A DNA stretch of 22,544 bases from DASVNK01 sp964478815 (lineage in GTDB: Bacteria > Verrucomicrobiota > Verrucomicrobiia > Limisphaerales > SXQI01), in contig CAYZKY010000107.1 of assembly GCA_964478815.1 (NCBI GenBank), positions 1 through 22,544 on the forward strand, read 5' to 3'. The notes under the pieces are model-generated. The model was not told the DNA's origin. It did no database searches and saw nothing but the letters and a program-made list of their open reading frames with translations. This document shows, one piece after another, positions 1 to 8,222 of this stretch. The translations under genes and the position numbers were made by a program. How positions within the stretch are numbered: the stretch's first letter is position 1; every line of letters starts with the position of its first letter.

Positions 1-1896
1 GACCTTATGGAATTGGTCGAGGACGTGCTGCTGAATCGCCGTCCAGACTCTACGGAGCGGCTCATCAAATTCGAGAAGAAGCTCAAGAAGAAGGACAAGA
101 CCGAAGTGGCGCAAGAAGAGTGGCGCAACGGCACGGTGGAAGCACGCTTGAGCCACGCCTTGGTCAAGGGGATTGTCGATTACATCGATCAAGATACCGA
201 GGAAGCACGGCAAAAACTCGGCCGGCCGCTTTTAGTGATCGAAGGCCCGCTCATGGCCGGCATGAACGTGGTGGGCGATCTTTTCGGCGCGGGCAAAATG
301 TTTCTTCCGCAGGTCGTGAAGAGCGCCCGCGTGATGAAGAAGGCGGTGGCGTACCTGCTTCCGTTCATGGAAGAGGAGAAACGCATCTCGGGCAATCATC
401 AGGCGCAGGGCCGCATCGTGATGGCCACGGTCAAAGGCGATGTCCACGACATCGGCAAGAATATCGTCGGGGTGGTGCTCGGATGTAACAATTACGAGAT
501 TATCGATCTCGGCGTGATGGTGTCGTGCGAGAAAATTCTCGAGGCCGCACGCGAGAAGAAAGCCGATATCATCGGCCTGAGCGGATTGATCACGCCCTCG
601 CTCGAAGAGATGACGCACGTCGCCCGCGAGATGCAGCGCAACGGGCTGGATATTCCGTTGTTGATCGGCGGCGCCACCACGAGCAAGGCGCACACGGCGG
701 TGAAGATCGCGCCGAGTTACGAGCAGCCGGTCGTGCATGTGCTGGATGCATCGCGCGCGGTCGGGGTCGTCAGTTCGTTGCTAAACCCGGTGATGAAAAT
801 CGAGTTCTCCCGCAACACCAAGCAGGAGCAGGAAAAGCTTCGGCAGGCGCATGCCAACACGCGGGTCACGACGCCGCGCCTCCCGATCGCCGACGCGCGC
901 ACGCGCGCGATGTCGCTGCCGTGGGGCGAGGGCGCGATCGCCAAGCCCTCGTTCCTCGGGGTGCGCCCGCTCCGCAACTATCCGCTGGATCGGATCGTGC
1001 CGTTCATCGATTGGTCGCCGTTCTTTCACGCGTGGGAGCTGCGGGGCCGCTATCCGGCCATTCTGGAGGACAAGACCGTGGGCACGAAGGCCCGAGAACT
1101 CTTCGAGGATGCGCAGAAGCTGCTGCAGAGGATCATGGCGCAACGTTTGCTCACGGCGCATGGGCTGTACGGTTTCTTCCCGGCCAATAGTGTCGGGGAC
1201 GACATCGAAGTCTACGCGGACGAAACTCGCTCGAAGCCCGTGGCCACGCTCCACATGTTGCGGCAGCAGATGAGCAAGGCGGCGGGAGAACACAATTTCT
1301 GCCTCGCCGATTTCGTGGCGCCGAAAAGCTCGGGCGCCGCCGACTATATGGGGGTATTCGCGGTAACGACGGGCGTGGGCGTCGATGAACTCTGCCGAGT
1401 TTTTGAGGCGCAGCATGACGACTACCAGTCGATCATGACGAAAGCCGTGGCCGACCGGCTCGCGGAAGCGTTCGCCGAATGTCTCCACAAGCAAGCGCGC
1501 GAGGATTGGGGGTACGGCCAGGCCGAAAAACTCTCGAATGCAGACCTGATCGAGGAGAAGTATCGCGGCATCCGTCCGGCTCCCGGTTACCCCGCCTGCC
1601 CCGATCACACCGAGAAGCGCACCTTGTGGGAATTGCTTCAAGTGGAGCGGCACACCGGAATCAAGCTGACCGAAAGCTGCGCGATGTGGCCGGCCAGCAG
1701 CGTGAGCGGATGGTATTTTGCACACCCATCCTCCCGGTACTTTGCGGTAGGCAAGGTCGGGCGGGATCAAGTCGAGGATTACGCCAAGCGCAAGGGGATG
1801 ACCCAGGCGGAAATGGAACGATGGCTCGCGCCGAATCTGGATTACGATCCGGTGGCGAGCCCGGCCGCCCCTTCCGGCCCGCGGGCGGCAGCCTGA
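1..1896 (+). CDS. metH: Methionine synthase (cobalamin-dependent), C-terminal part, 5' end outside window
   Basis: MetH transfers a methyl group from methyltetrahydrofolate to homocysteine through cobalamin, in the cytoplasm. The frame is open from the first base and the first codons already belong to a conserved MetH stretch, so the ATG at 7 is internal. About 630 residues are present, against roughly 1,200 for a full-length MetH. In order they hold the helical cap domain, the B12-binding domain with the D-x-H-x-x-G motif (ligand His codon 445-447), and from about nt 900 the AdoMet-binding reactivation domain, including the R-P-A-P-G-Y-P-A-C-P motif near nt 1573. The homocysteine and folate domains would lie upstream, so it cannot be told whether they are on the same gene. 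A DUF971 gene follows after 6 nt. Identity is very secure; only the missing N-terminus is open. Confidence 0.96.
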   Translation, partial: DLMELVEDVLLNRRPDSTERLIKFEKKLKKKDKTEVAQEEWRNGTVEARLSHALVKGIVDYIDQDTEEARQKLGRPLLVIEGPLMAGMNVVGDLFGAGKMFLPQVVKSARVMKKAVAYLLPFMEEEKRISGNHQAQGRIVMATVKGDVHDIGKNIVGVVLGCNNYEIIDLGVMVSCEKILEAAREKKADIIGLSGLITPSLEEMTHVAREMQRNGLDIPLLIGGATTSKAHTAVKIAPSYEQPVVHVLDASRAVGVVSSLLNPVMKIEFSRNTKQEQEKLRQAHANTRVTTPRLPIADARTRAMSLPWGEGAIAKPSFLGVRPLRNYPLDRIVPFIDWSPFFHAWELRGRYPAILEDKTVGTKARELFEDAQKLLQRIMAQRLLTAHGLYGFFPANSVGDDIEVYADETRSKPVATLHMLRQQMSKAAGEHNFCLADFVAPKSSGAADYMGVFAVTTGVGVDELCRVFEAQHDDYQSIMTKAVADRLAEAFAECLHKQAREDWGYGQAEKLSNADLIEEKYRGIRPAPGYPACPDHTEKRTLWELLQVERHTGIKLTESCAMWPASSVSGWYFAHPSSRYFAVGKVGRDQVEDYAKRKGMTQAEMERWLAPNLDYDPVASPAAPSGPRAAA

Positions 1897-1902
1897 GGTT
1901 CC

Positions 1903-2202
1903 ATGCGGCCTATCGATATCCAAGAGGTCGGCAACGAACTCGCCATCAAGTGGGACGATGGCTCAGAAACCTTCTTTACCCTCGAAGCGATGCGCCGCCA
2001 CTGTCCCTGTGCCGGCTGCAAGGGAGAGATGGACGTGATGGGCAATCTTTACAAAGCGCCCGATAAACCTTTGACCCCGGCGGCCTTCAAGCTGGTCCGA
2101 TTGCAGAACATCGGCGGGTATGCCATCTGCCCGATTTGGGGGGATGGGCACAGCACAGGGCTATTCTCCTTCGAATACCTTCGAGAATTGGGAAACCAGT
2201 AA
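1903..2202 (+). CDS. DUF971 domain protein (gamma-butyrobetaine hydroxylase N-terminal-like)
   Basis: This 99-residue protein matches the small stand-alone DUF971 fold, also found at the N-terminus of gamma-butyrobetaine hydroxylases. The expected cysteine cluster C34-P-C36-x-x-C39 follows the 'LEAMRRH' helix, and the conserved G-Y-A-I ... W-x-D-G-H-x-x-G-L-F-S-F end is present, so the domain is complete. In other bacteria such proteins have been linked to Fe-S or metal handling, but no reaction can be assigned from sequence. The start is supported by GAGG four bases before the ATG, overlapping the metH stop. The 6-nt gap implies co-transcription with metH. Confidence 0.9.
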   Translation: MRPIDIQEVGNELAIKWDDGSETFFTLEAMRRHCPCAGCKGEMDVMGNLYKAPDKPLTPAAFKLVRLQNIGGYAICPIWGDGHSTGLFSFEYLRELGNQ

Positions 2203-2504
2203 GGTTCGGGAAAGGCCCGTTTGGGTCAGGCGCGGTTCCGGCCAAGGTGTTCGGAACGGATGCGAAAGCAGACGCGTTTGATCTCGGAGAGGAGGGCTTG
2301 GGAGGGCTGATAGAGTTCCCGATCCGAGATGCGCCGGAAGGCAAATTGTGGATCGCGAGGACGTCCTTCCCGGCTTCCATTCTGGCTCTTATTCTCGGTC
2401 ATAGGTTCGCGCCTTTCTCCAGTGGCGGTGTTCAAGAATGAGAGCAGCAAGAGTGGGGCCAACTTTTATTTGCCAGCCTGGCGCATCCGGCCTATACCCG
2501 GCCA
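2203..2504. other. Gene-free spacer between the DUF971 gene and the DUF4380-like gene
   Basis: About 300 nt without a convincing gene. Short open frames exist on the minus strand (for example 2226-2462), but they have no recognisable domain and no ribosome binding site. I see no strong hairpin with a T-run and no good promoter. It presumably carries the leader of the downstream secreted-protein gene. Confidence 0.5.
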
Positions 2505-3491
2505 ATGAAACTCCGGTGCCGTCCGCTTTTTTTGGCCTGTTTAAGCTGGGTCCTCCTGCCGGGAGGGTGGGGGAGGCTTCAAGCAGAGGTGAAGATCACG
2601 ACGGGCGCGTATCATGGGTGGGATCAAGCATTTACGATCTCCAATGGACGGGTCGAAGCCGTGGTTGTGCCGGCGGTGGGGCGAGTCATGCAATTCCGCT
2701 TCGCGGGAGAAAGCGACGGCCCTTTTTGGGAAAACCGGGTTCTCGATGGCAAACCCGCCGATCCCGAGGCCAGGGAGTGGGTCAATTTCGGCGGGGACAA
2801 AACATGGCCTGCTCCGCAAGCGGACTGGGCAAGAGTTGCCCGACGGGCCTGGCCGCCGCCGGCTGCCTTCGATGCCATGGCGGCGCGAGCCGAGGTGTCC
2901 GGGACGAAGATTATCCTGCGCAATCCCCGCGATCCCCATTTTGGGATCGAGGCCGAGCGCTTGATCGAGCTGGACCCTTCGGCTCCGATCATGCGCATCC
3001 GCACGATATATCACAAACGGGACGGCAGCCCGGTGACGGCGGCGGTGTGGATTATCACGCAGTTGAAAGACCCGGAGCGGATGTATGTCCCCTTGCCGCA
3101 AAAGTCGATCTTTCCGAATTGGTATAACAAACAATCGGACCATCCGCTCGCAAATCTCAGAATCGAGGGCGGTTTTCTCACCGCCACGCGGTCGCCCAAG
3201 GAGAGTTCCAAAATTGGGACGGATGCCGGGGCCTTGATTTGGGGCGATTCGAAGTGGATCGTGCGGGTCTCCATGCCGCGCTTGGCCGATGCGGTGTATC
3301 CCGACCAGGGCAGCAGCGCCGAAATCTACACGAATAGCGACCCTCTCGCGTACGTCGAACTCGAACTTCTCGGGCCGTTGCGTGAACTCAAGCCGGGCGA
3401 TGCGCTCAGCCAGGAGCAGACGTATGAGCTGTACCGGCGGGATGGATCGAGCCTGGACGGGCAGGTGCGCCGCCTGCCGAAAGGGCCGTGA
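2505..3491 (+). CDS. Secreted DUF4380-like protein (sugar mutarotase-like beta-sandwich)
   Basis: A 328-residue protein with an N-terminal signal peptide (basic start, hydrophobic residues about 7-20, likely cleavage after the 'LQA' near residue 27). The following block, 'ISNGRVEAVVVPAVGRVMQF', then the F-G-G-D-K-T-W-P-A-P-Q motif, resembles the DUF4380 family common in Planctomycetes and Verrucomicrobia, whose fold is related to galactose mutarotase. No catalytic residues can be named. The protein is expected in the periplasm or at the cell surface and may bind a carbohydrate. The ATG gives the only start with a complete signal peptide, although no ribosome binding site is visible before it. 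The family assignment comes from motif memory and is moderate; secretion is more certain. Confidence 0.72.
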   Translation: MKLRCRPLFLACLSWVLLPGGWGRLQAEVKITTGAYHGWDQAFTISNGRVEAVVVPAVGRVMQFRFAGESDGPFWENRVLDGKPADPEAREWVNFGGDKTWPAPQADWARVARRAWPPPAAFDAMAARAEVSGTKIILRNPRDPHFGIEAERLIELDPSAPIMRIRTIYHKRDGSPVTAAVWIITQLKDPERMYVPLPQKSIFPNWYNKQSDHPLANLRIEGGFLTATRSPKESSKIGTDAGALIWGDSKWIVRVSMPRLADAVYPDQGSSAEIYTNSDPLAYVELELLGPLRELKPGDALSQEQTYELYRRDGSSLDGQVRRLPKGP

Positions 3492-3632
3492 GCCAATCAA
3501 TCGCGCGCGGTCGATAGTTCGGGCGAAACTTTCGGGGTGGCTCTCGTGTCATCCCCTGCGATGCATGCAGGGAAGGCCGCGGGCCGGTTTTGCTCGACGG
3601 ATTTACCCGGAAGGAGCATGCTCGTTTTGCCA

Positions 3633-5285
3633 ATGCGTTTAATGCACACAGCCGCGCTGCCCATGGTGGCAGGGCTTCTCACGTCGATCGCTCAGGACCA
3701 ACCCGCTCTCGCGCCTGCGGGCAGCACGCCCGCCGCTCCCGTTCCTGCGCCAGCCTTGCCCGCCTCGAGTCTTGTCGTGACCAACGGCGTCCTGACCGGC
3801 CAGGGCACGCACAATGCCCCCACCACGTCTCTCCTCGGCAGCGCCATGACGGTGCAATCCGTCACGCTCCAGCAGGTGGTCGAGATGGCGTTGCAGAACA
3901 ATTATTCCATCCAGATCAGCCGGTTCGATCCGGACATCGCCGATTTCAATCTGCGCGGCTCGTATGGCGTGTATGAACCGGCGCTGCAGTTGGGCGCCAA
4001 CCACAGCTTCCGCTCGAGCCCCGGCCGGCTCGATCCGGATACGTTCCTCCGTTCGCCCTCGAGCGAGGTGGAGGTCGATAGCTTCAGCGGAGCGCTTGGG
4101 CCCGGGGTGAGCGGCTACCTGCCCACCGGCTTGAACTATGGGGTCGATGTCGGCCTGAGCCGCCAACAGTTCACCCCCGGCGGCGGAGAGCAGTATTCGA
4201 GCGAGTTGGGCCTCACGATGGTGCAGCCGATCCTCCGCGATTTCTGGATCGACCAATCGCGCGCCACGATCCAGATCAACAAGAAGCGGCTCAAGGGTTC
4301 GGAATGGGCGCTGCGCCAGCAATTGGTGGACACCATCTCGCAGGTCGAGGTGGTCTATTACGATCTGATCTCCGCGCGCGAGAATATCAAAGTGCAGCAA
4401 ACGGCGCTGCAATACGCGAGCCAGTTGCTGCGCGAGAACAAGATGAAGGTCGAGTTCGGCGCGCTGGCGCCGCTCGATGAGAAGCAGGCGGAATCGGAAG
4501 TCGCCCGTGTGCGCGCAACGCTGCTGCAATCCGAGCAATCGTATGCGTTGCAGTTGAACAACCTGAAGAACCTGGTCACGCAGGATTTTGCGAATTGGAC
4601 CAATATCGTGCTGGATCCGGTCGAGACGCTGGTGGCGCTGCCCGCCTCAACGAGCCTGCCGGAAAGCTGGAATCGCGGCCTGACCATGCGTCCGGATCTG
4701 ATGCAGCTCAAGTACACCCTCGAGGAACAGGACATTGCGCTCAAGTTCCGCAAGAACCAGATGTGGCCCGCGCTCGACCTGCGCGGCACCTACGGCCAGG
4801 CCGGATTGGAAGAGCTGCCGAATCGCTCCTACGAACGCGCCCTGCGCGCGCTCGGTTCCAATGAGAATCCGCGTTACTCGTTCGGCGCGGTGCTGACCGT
4901 TCCGCTCGGCAATCGCGCCGCGCGCAACAGCTACAAGGCCGCGGCCGCGACCCGCCAGCAATTCCTGCTCCAGTACAAGCAGCTCGAACAGGCCATCATG
5001 ACCGAGATCGATAATGCGATCCGCACCGTGCAGAGCCAGTACCAGCAGGTCGAGGCCTCCCGCCAGGCGCGGCTTTACGCCTTGGATGCGCTTTCGGCCG
5101 AGCAGAAGAAGTACGAGAACGGCAAGAGCACCAGCTTCCTGGTTTTGCAGGCGCAGCGCGACCTCACTCAGCGGAAGTTCGAAGAATTGAGCGCCCTGGC
5201 CAATTACAACAAAGCGATTTCGGACCTGGCCAGCGCCGAGGGCGCGACGCTCGACCGCTTCAACTTGAAGCTTGAGGTCAAGTAA
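3633..5285 (+). CDS. TolC-family outer membrane efflux protein
   Basis: This protein would form the outer membrane duct of a tripartite exporter (RND, ABC or type I secretion). From the chosen ATG it is about 550 residues with a signal peptide, an Ala/Pro-rich linker, then two OEP repeats: the first begins at the S-V-T-L-Q-Q-V-V-E-M-A-L-Q-N-N motif (nt about 3860), and the second holds long helices rich in Gln, Ala and Glu. Both long coiled-coil hairpins are present. Start choice is uncertain: AAGGAG (3611-3616) sits too close to the ATG at 3618 and 16 nt before the ATG at 3633; a TTG at 3627 is also in frame with ideal spacing. The frame is open back to 3537. No periplasmic adaptor or pump gene is adjacent, so partner and substrate are unknown. 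It converges on the yqhA-like gene with only 4 nt between stop codons. Confidence 0.9.
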   Translation: MRLMHTAALPMVAGLLTSIAQDQPALAPAGSTPAAPVPAPALPASSLVVTNGVLTGQGTHNAPTTSLLGSAMTVQSVTLQQVVEMALQNNYSIQISRFDPDIADFNLRGSYGVYEPALQLGANHSFRSSPGRLDPDTFLRSPSSEVEVDSFSGALGPGVSGYLPTGLNYGVDVGLSRQQFTPGGGEQYSSELGLTMVQPILRDFWIDQSRATIQINKKRLKGSEWALRQQLVDTISQVEVVYYDLISARENIKVQQTALQYASQLLRENKMKVEFGALAPLDEKQAESEVARVRATLLQSEQSYALQLNNLKNLVTQDFANWTNIVLDPVETLVALPASTSLPESWNRGLTMRPDLMQLKYTLEEQDIALKFRKNQMWPALDLRGTYGQAGLEELPNRSYERALRALGSNENPRYSFGAVLTVPLGNRAARNSYKAAAATRQQFLLQYKQLEQAIMTEIDNAIRTVQSQYQQVEASRQARLYALDALSAEQKKYENGKSTSFLVLQAQRDLTQRKFEELSALANYNKAISDLASAEGATLDRFNLKLEVK

Positions 5286-5289
5286 CCGG

Positions 5290-5847
5290 CTAAGGTGGCA
5301 CTTCCGCCGAAGCTTCGCCACGCCGGGAGTGGCCCGGCGCCGCCAGCACGAGCCTCTCGATCCAGGCCAGGATCAAGGCTGAGACCACGAACGTGACGTG
5401 GATGATGACCTGCCAAAACACTTCCCGCTCGGCATGCTGTTTCACGTCGATAAAGGTCTTGAGCAGGTGGATGGAGGAGATGCCGATCAAGGCCGTGGCG
5501 AGCTTGACTTTGAGGACGCCGGCATTCACATGAGAGAGCCATTCCGGTTGATCCGGATGGTCTTGCAGATTGAGCCGCGAAACGAAGGTTTCGTATCCCC
5601 CGATGATGACCATGATGAGCAGGTTCGCGATCATGACCACATCGATCAGGCCCAGCACGATGAGCATCACTTCGGCCTCCTTCATGCCTGCGGCGGATTG
5701 GAGCAGGTGCCAAAGCTCCATCATGAAGCGGAACACGTAGACCCCTTGGGCGACGATCAGGCCCAGGTAAAGCGGCGCCTGCAGCCAGCGGCTGAGAAAG
5801 ATCAGGCTGCCCAGGGTGCGTTGCTGATGGCTCGGTCTCGGTGACAT
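5290..5847 (-). CDS. YqhA/UPF0114 family integral membrane protein
   Basis: A 185-residue membrane protein of the UPF0114 (YqhA, TIGR00645) family, whose function is not established. There are hydrophobic segments near residues 25-42, 60-85, 115-130 and 145-165. The diagnostic loop 'GGYETFVSRL' follows the second segment, then a D-H-P-x-Q-P-E-W-L-S-H-V-N stretch typical of the family, so length and order are normal. The ATG at 5847 is chosen because GGAGAGGG lies about 12 nt upstream and homologues begin at this point; a longer open frame reaches to 6021 without support. It is the last gene of the leftward purN-hisG group but is separated from the bS22-like gene by 227 nt containing a hairpin, so it may have its own promoter. 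It meets tolC tail to tail. Confidence 0.88.
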   Translation of the reverse strand: MSPRPSHQQRTLGSLIFLSRWLQAPLYLGLIVAQGVYVFRFMMELWHLLQSAAGMKEAEVMLIVLGLIDVVMIANLLIMVIIGGYETFVSRLNLQDHPDQPEWLSHVNAGVLKVKLATALIGISSIHLLKTFIDVKQHAEREVFWQVIIHVTFVVSALILAWIERLVLAAPGHSRRGEASAEVPP

Positions 5848-6013
5848 TTCGACAAGGCCCTCTCCTAGCCGCACTTGCGCAGCCTGTCCAGTGCCGGAGA
5901 ACGGCTCAGGGAAAAAACTTTCCGCCGGACGTCCGCCCGATTCGAAAACAGATCTCCAACCGGGTGCCGCCACGAGCGGCCCTCCGCCATTGGAGCATCC
6001 GGGCACGAAACAG

Positions 6014-6043
6014 CAGCGCAACCGGCGCGAACCGGTTGCGCTG
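6014..6043 (-). terminator. Perfect 12-bp hairpin behind the bS22-like gene, possible terminator
   Basis: CAGCGCAACCGG (6014-6025) and CCGGTTGCGCTG (6032-6043) are exact reverse complements around a 6-nt loop. Read leftward, it lies about 30 nt beyond the stop of the bS22-like gene and is followed by only a short interrupted T-run. It could terminate the purN-hisG-bS22 transcript or act as an mRNA-stabilising 3' stem. The pairing is seen directly; the role is inferred. Confidence 0.55.
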
Positions 6044-6074
6044 GAACGTAAGGAAAATGAGGCAGCCGCGCCGG

Positions 6075-6176
6075 CTACTTTTGCCAGGTGCGCTTTTTGT
6101 GCCGGTTGGCTCGCAATTGCTTGCGGCGCTTATGCTTGTTGATTTTCGCTTTCCGGCGCTTCTTCAGTGAACCCAT
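6075..6176 (-). CDS. bS22/AURKAIP1 (mS38, COX24-domain)-like small basic ribosomal protein
   Basis: A 33-codon gene with 17 Lys/Arg and 2 His. It begins M-G-S-L-K-K-R-R-K and continues with the pattern K-H-K-R-R-K-Q-L-R-x-x-R. This matches the COX24 C-terminal/AURKAIP1 domain and the 33-residue mycobacterial ribosomal protein bS22, which occupies the place of mitochondrial mS38 on the small subunit. The expected role is therefore a structural ribosomal protein bound to 16S rRNA. The ATG is at 6174-6176 and the TAG at 6075-6077; a weak GGAAG precedes the start. A longer open frame into hisG exists but homologues start here. It follows hisG by 35 nt on the same strand, so the two may share a transcript. 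Many gene callers would miss it because of its size. The homology is from motif recognition, not a search. Confidence 0.82.
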   Translation of the reverse strand: MGSLKKRRKAKINKHKRRKQLRANRHKKRTWQK

Positions 6177-6211
6177 AGTTATCGCTTCCGAGTAAAGATT
6201 GCTAATCTGGC

Positions 6212-7099
6212 CTAGTACACCACTTTGTTCAATGGATATTCGATAATCCCTTCCGCCCCAGCTTCCTTCAGTTTGGGGATCAAATCGCGCACCACATGCT
6301 CGTCGATGATCGTTTCCACCGCCACCCAGCCTGCCTGGCTGAGATTCGAGAGTGTCGGATTGCGCAAACTGGGGAGAGTGGACAGCAGGCGGCTCAGGTT
6401 TTTCTGAGCGATATTCATCTTCAGGCCGACCTTGGCCTCCGCTTCCAGCGCGCCCTTGAGCAACAGCGCGAGATTCTCGATCTTCGAGCGCTTCCACGAG
6501 TTTTTCCAGGCCTGACGGTTGGCGATCAGCCGGGGAGTCGAGGAGAGCAGGGTATCCACGATCCGCAGGCGGTTCGCGCGCAGGGACGATCCGGTCTCGG
6601 TCAATTCGACGATCGCATCCACCAATTCGTGCGCTTTGAATTCGGTCGCGCCCCAGGAAAACTCCACGTCCGCCTTCACCTTGTGCTGGCGGAGATACCG
6701 GCGGGTCAGATGAACGACTTCCGTGGCGATCCGTTTCCCTTGCAGATCTTTCACCGTTTTCACCGGCGAATTTTCGGGCACGGCCAGCACCCAGCGCGCG
6801 GGCTGGCGGGTGGCCTTGCTAAACAGAAACTCGCCGACCTCGTGGACGCGCGAGTTATTCTCCATGATCCAATCGTGGCCGGTGATCCCGCAGTCGAGGT
6901 AACCGTGCTCCACATAGCGGCTGATCTCCTGCGCCCGGATCAGGCGGATTTCCAGCTCGTCATCGTCGACGTACGGCACGTACGACCGGCTGCTCACCTG
7001 GATATTGAATCCGGCCTTGGCCATCTTCTCGATGGTGGCCTCCTGCAAGCTGCCCTTGGGCAGCCCAAACCGCAGTTTCTGTTTCTTTTCTTCTGGCAT
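6212..7099 (-). CDS. hisG: ATP phosphoribosyltransferase, long form
   Basis: HisG condenses ATP and phosphoribosyl pyrophosphate, the first and feedback-regulated step of histidine synthesis. The 295-residue product starts with the family signature 'LRFGLPKGSLQE', includes 'YLDCGITGHDW' and the E-x-T-G-S-S-L-R-A-N-x-L loop. It ends with a roughly 75-residue C-terminal HisG_C regulatory domain, so it is the long, histidine-inhibited form that does not need HisZ. No other his gene is in the window. It lies 18 nt behind purN on the same strand, suggesting an operon of the two PRPP-dependent pathways. The start is preceded only by a weak purine-rich GAAGAAAGAA. Confidence 0.96.
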   Translation of the reverse strand: MPEEKKQKLRFGLPKGSLQEATIEKMAKAGFNIQVSSRSYVPYVDDDELEIRLIRAQEISRYVEHGYLDCGITGHDWIMENNSRVHEVGEFLFSKATRQPARWVLAVPENSPVKTVKDLQGKRIATEVVHLTRRYLRQHKVKADVEFSWGATEFKAHELVDAIVELTETGSSLRANRLRIVDTLLSSTPRLIANRQAWKNSWKRSKIENLALLLKGALEAEAKVGLKMNIAQKNLSRLLSTLPSLRNPTLSNLSQAGWVAVETIIDEHVVRDLIPKLKEAGAEGIIEYPLNKVVY

Positions 7100-7117
7100 C
7101 GTCCAGTAATTCTTTCT

Positions 7118-7741
7118 TCACGCGCGGAGGCACCTCCGCCCCGCGACACGCACCTGCCCGAGGGCGATCATTTCGATCGTCTTCGGGTATAATTCCCATT
7201 CCGCCCGCTGAATCCGGGCATGCAGGCTGGCAGCCGTATCGTCGTCCAGCACCGGCACCGCCTGTTGGGCCACGATCGCTCCCGAATCGATCCCGTGATC
7301 GACAAAATGCACGGTGCAACCCGTCAGCTTCACTCCGTGGTCGAGCGCCTGCTTCCAACCCTCCAGCCCCGGGAACGAGGGCAGCAAAGAAGGGTGGATA
7401 TTAACCACTTTTCCCGGAAACGCACGTAGAAATTCTCCTTTCAGGATGCGCATGAACCCAGCCAGCACCACCAGATCTGCTTCGGCCGCCCGCAAACGCG
7501 CGATAAAAGCCGCCTCCGCTTCCTCATCAAGCTTCGTCCGAAACTTTCCGGGAGCGATGGCTTCCGCGGTCAAACCGTGGGAGCGCGCCAGGCTCAGAAT
7601 TCCCGCGTCCGCCACATCGCTCAGCACGACCGCGATCTCGATCTTCGAGTCCGGCCGCGCGGCCCACCGGGCCAGGGCATCCAGATTGGACCCCTTGCCG
7701 GAGCCCAGCACGCCCAGCCGCTTTTTTTTCTCCGTCGACAC
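7118..7741 (-). CDS. purN: Phosphoribosylglycinamide formyltransferase
   Basis: PurN transfers a formyl group from 10-formyltetrahydrofolate to GAR in de novo purine synthesis. From the chosen GTG it has 207 residues, the normal length. It shows the N-terminal 'LGSGKGSNLDAL' phosphate-binding loop and the catalytic triad in the right places: Asn114 and His116 in 'VNIHPSLLPSFPG', and Asp152 in 'DHGIDSG'. The GTG at 7739-7741 is preferred because AAGGTGG lies a few bases upstream; an ATG at 7768 and a longer frame to 7897 are alternatives with less support. Eight consecutive A bases occupy codons 5-7 (7722-7729). It leads the purN-hisG group. Confidence 0.94.
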   Translation of the reverse strand: MSTEKKKRLGVLGSGKGSNLDALARWAARPDSKIEIAVVLSDVADAGILSLARSHGLTAEAIAPGKFRTKLDEEAEAAFIARLRAAEADLVVLAGFMRILKGEFLRAFPGKVVNIHPSLLPSFPGLEGWKQALDHGVKLTGCTVHFVDHGIDSGAIVAQQAVPVLDDDTAASLHARIQRAEWELYPKTIEMIALGQVRVAGRRCLRA

Positions 7742-8222
7742 CGCGCCCACCTTGGGCGGACCGCCCATTCCCGCACAAGCAGAAACCGGGCGGCGGGCCA
7801 AGCGCGCGCGGACCCAGTTCCGTGGGGCCCGCTCAGCAGCATAGCCCATCCGGTGGCGCACATGAATGGCGCGCCATTTCGCGAAACCAGTGAGCAAGGC
7901 AGGAGCGGACTCTCACCCGCAGGGTATCGCGGCTTCGGTCGACATCCGCATCGGACTCGGACCACTCGTTTGGAACGGCCCCATCCGCTCCCAGTTTTGA
8001 GCACTGCCCCCACCGGGGGTGGCACAGGCGAGCGCGTTTGTGAGAAATCTGCTCCCCGCAAGCGTTGTCAAAAGTCCTTACACTTTTTACAAACTCTGTT
8101 CAATGACCGGCTTCAAGGCTTGAGCGTATTGTTTCTATAAAGCCCAGTCCATGAACAGTTTAGCCGTTTTAACTACAAGATCGGCTGACCATGGCATGTC
8201 GCCTGCTGGCAAATAGCTTCGT
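7742..8222. other. Divergent intergenic region between purN and the VPD-CTERM gene
   Basis: A 480-nt stretch between two divergent genes with no gene I can support. It holds a short GC hairpin (CCCCC 8007-8011 / GGGGG 8015-8019), an AT-richer block around 8070-8160, a perfect TTGACA on the minus strand (8066-8071) without a matching -10, and the sigma-54-like site listed separately at 8192-8207. Open frames crossing it have unnatural composition and no motifs. Confidence 0.6.
8192..8207 (+). promoter_or_regulatory. Sigma-54 (RpoN) -24/-12 promoter, near consensus
   Basis: TGGCATGTCGCCTGCT matches the consensus TGGCAYRNNNNTTGCW at every defined position but one (C instead of T before the TGC). 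The essential GG and GC are correctly spaced. The predicted transcript would start near 8217-8219, only about 5 nt before the ATG of the VPD-CTERM gene at 8223. Sigma-54 control of PEP-CTERM genes is known in floc-forming bacteria, which fits. The match is seen directly; activity is inferred. Confidence 0.6.

Noticed and set aside
781..1923. A 380-codon open frame on the minus strand
   Set aside because: It is antisense to metH and its Arg/His-rich product has no recognisable motif.
2226..2462. Possible small minus-strand gene in the spacer before the DUF4380-like gene
   Set aside because: A faint likeness to a four-helix-bundle protein in the last half is not enough; no ribosome binding site or conserved motif is visible.
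7860..7990. tRNA-like stretch upstream of purN
   Set aside because: No T-loop sequence, no acceptor stem pairing and no anticodon arm could be drawn.
8043..8071. Minus-strand TTGACA as a sigma-70 promoter for purN
   Set aside because: The hexamer 17 nt further on is ATTTCT, a poor -10, and the purN start is about 300 nt away.
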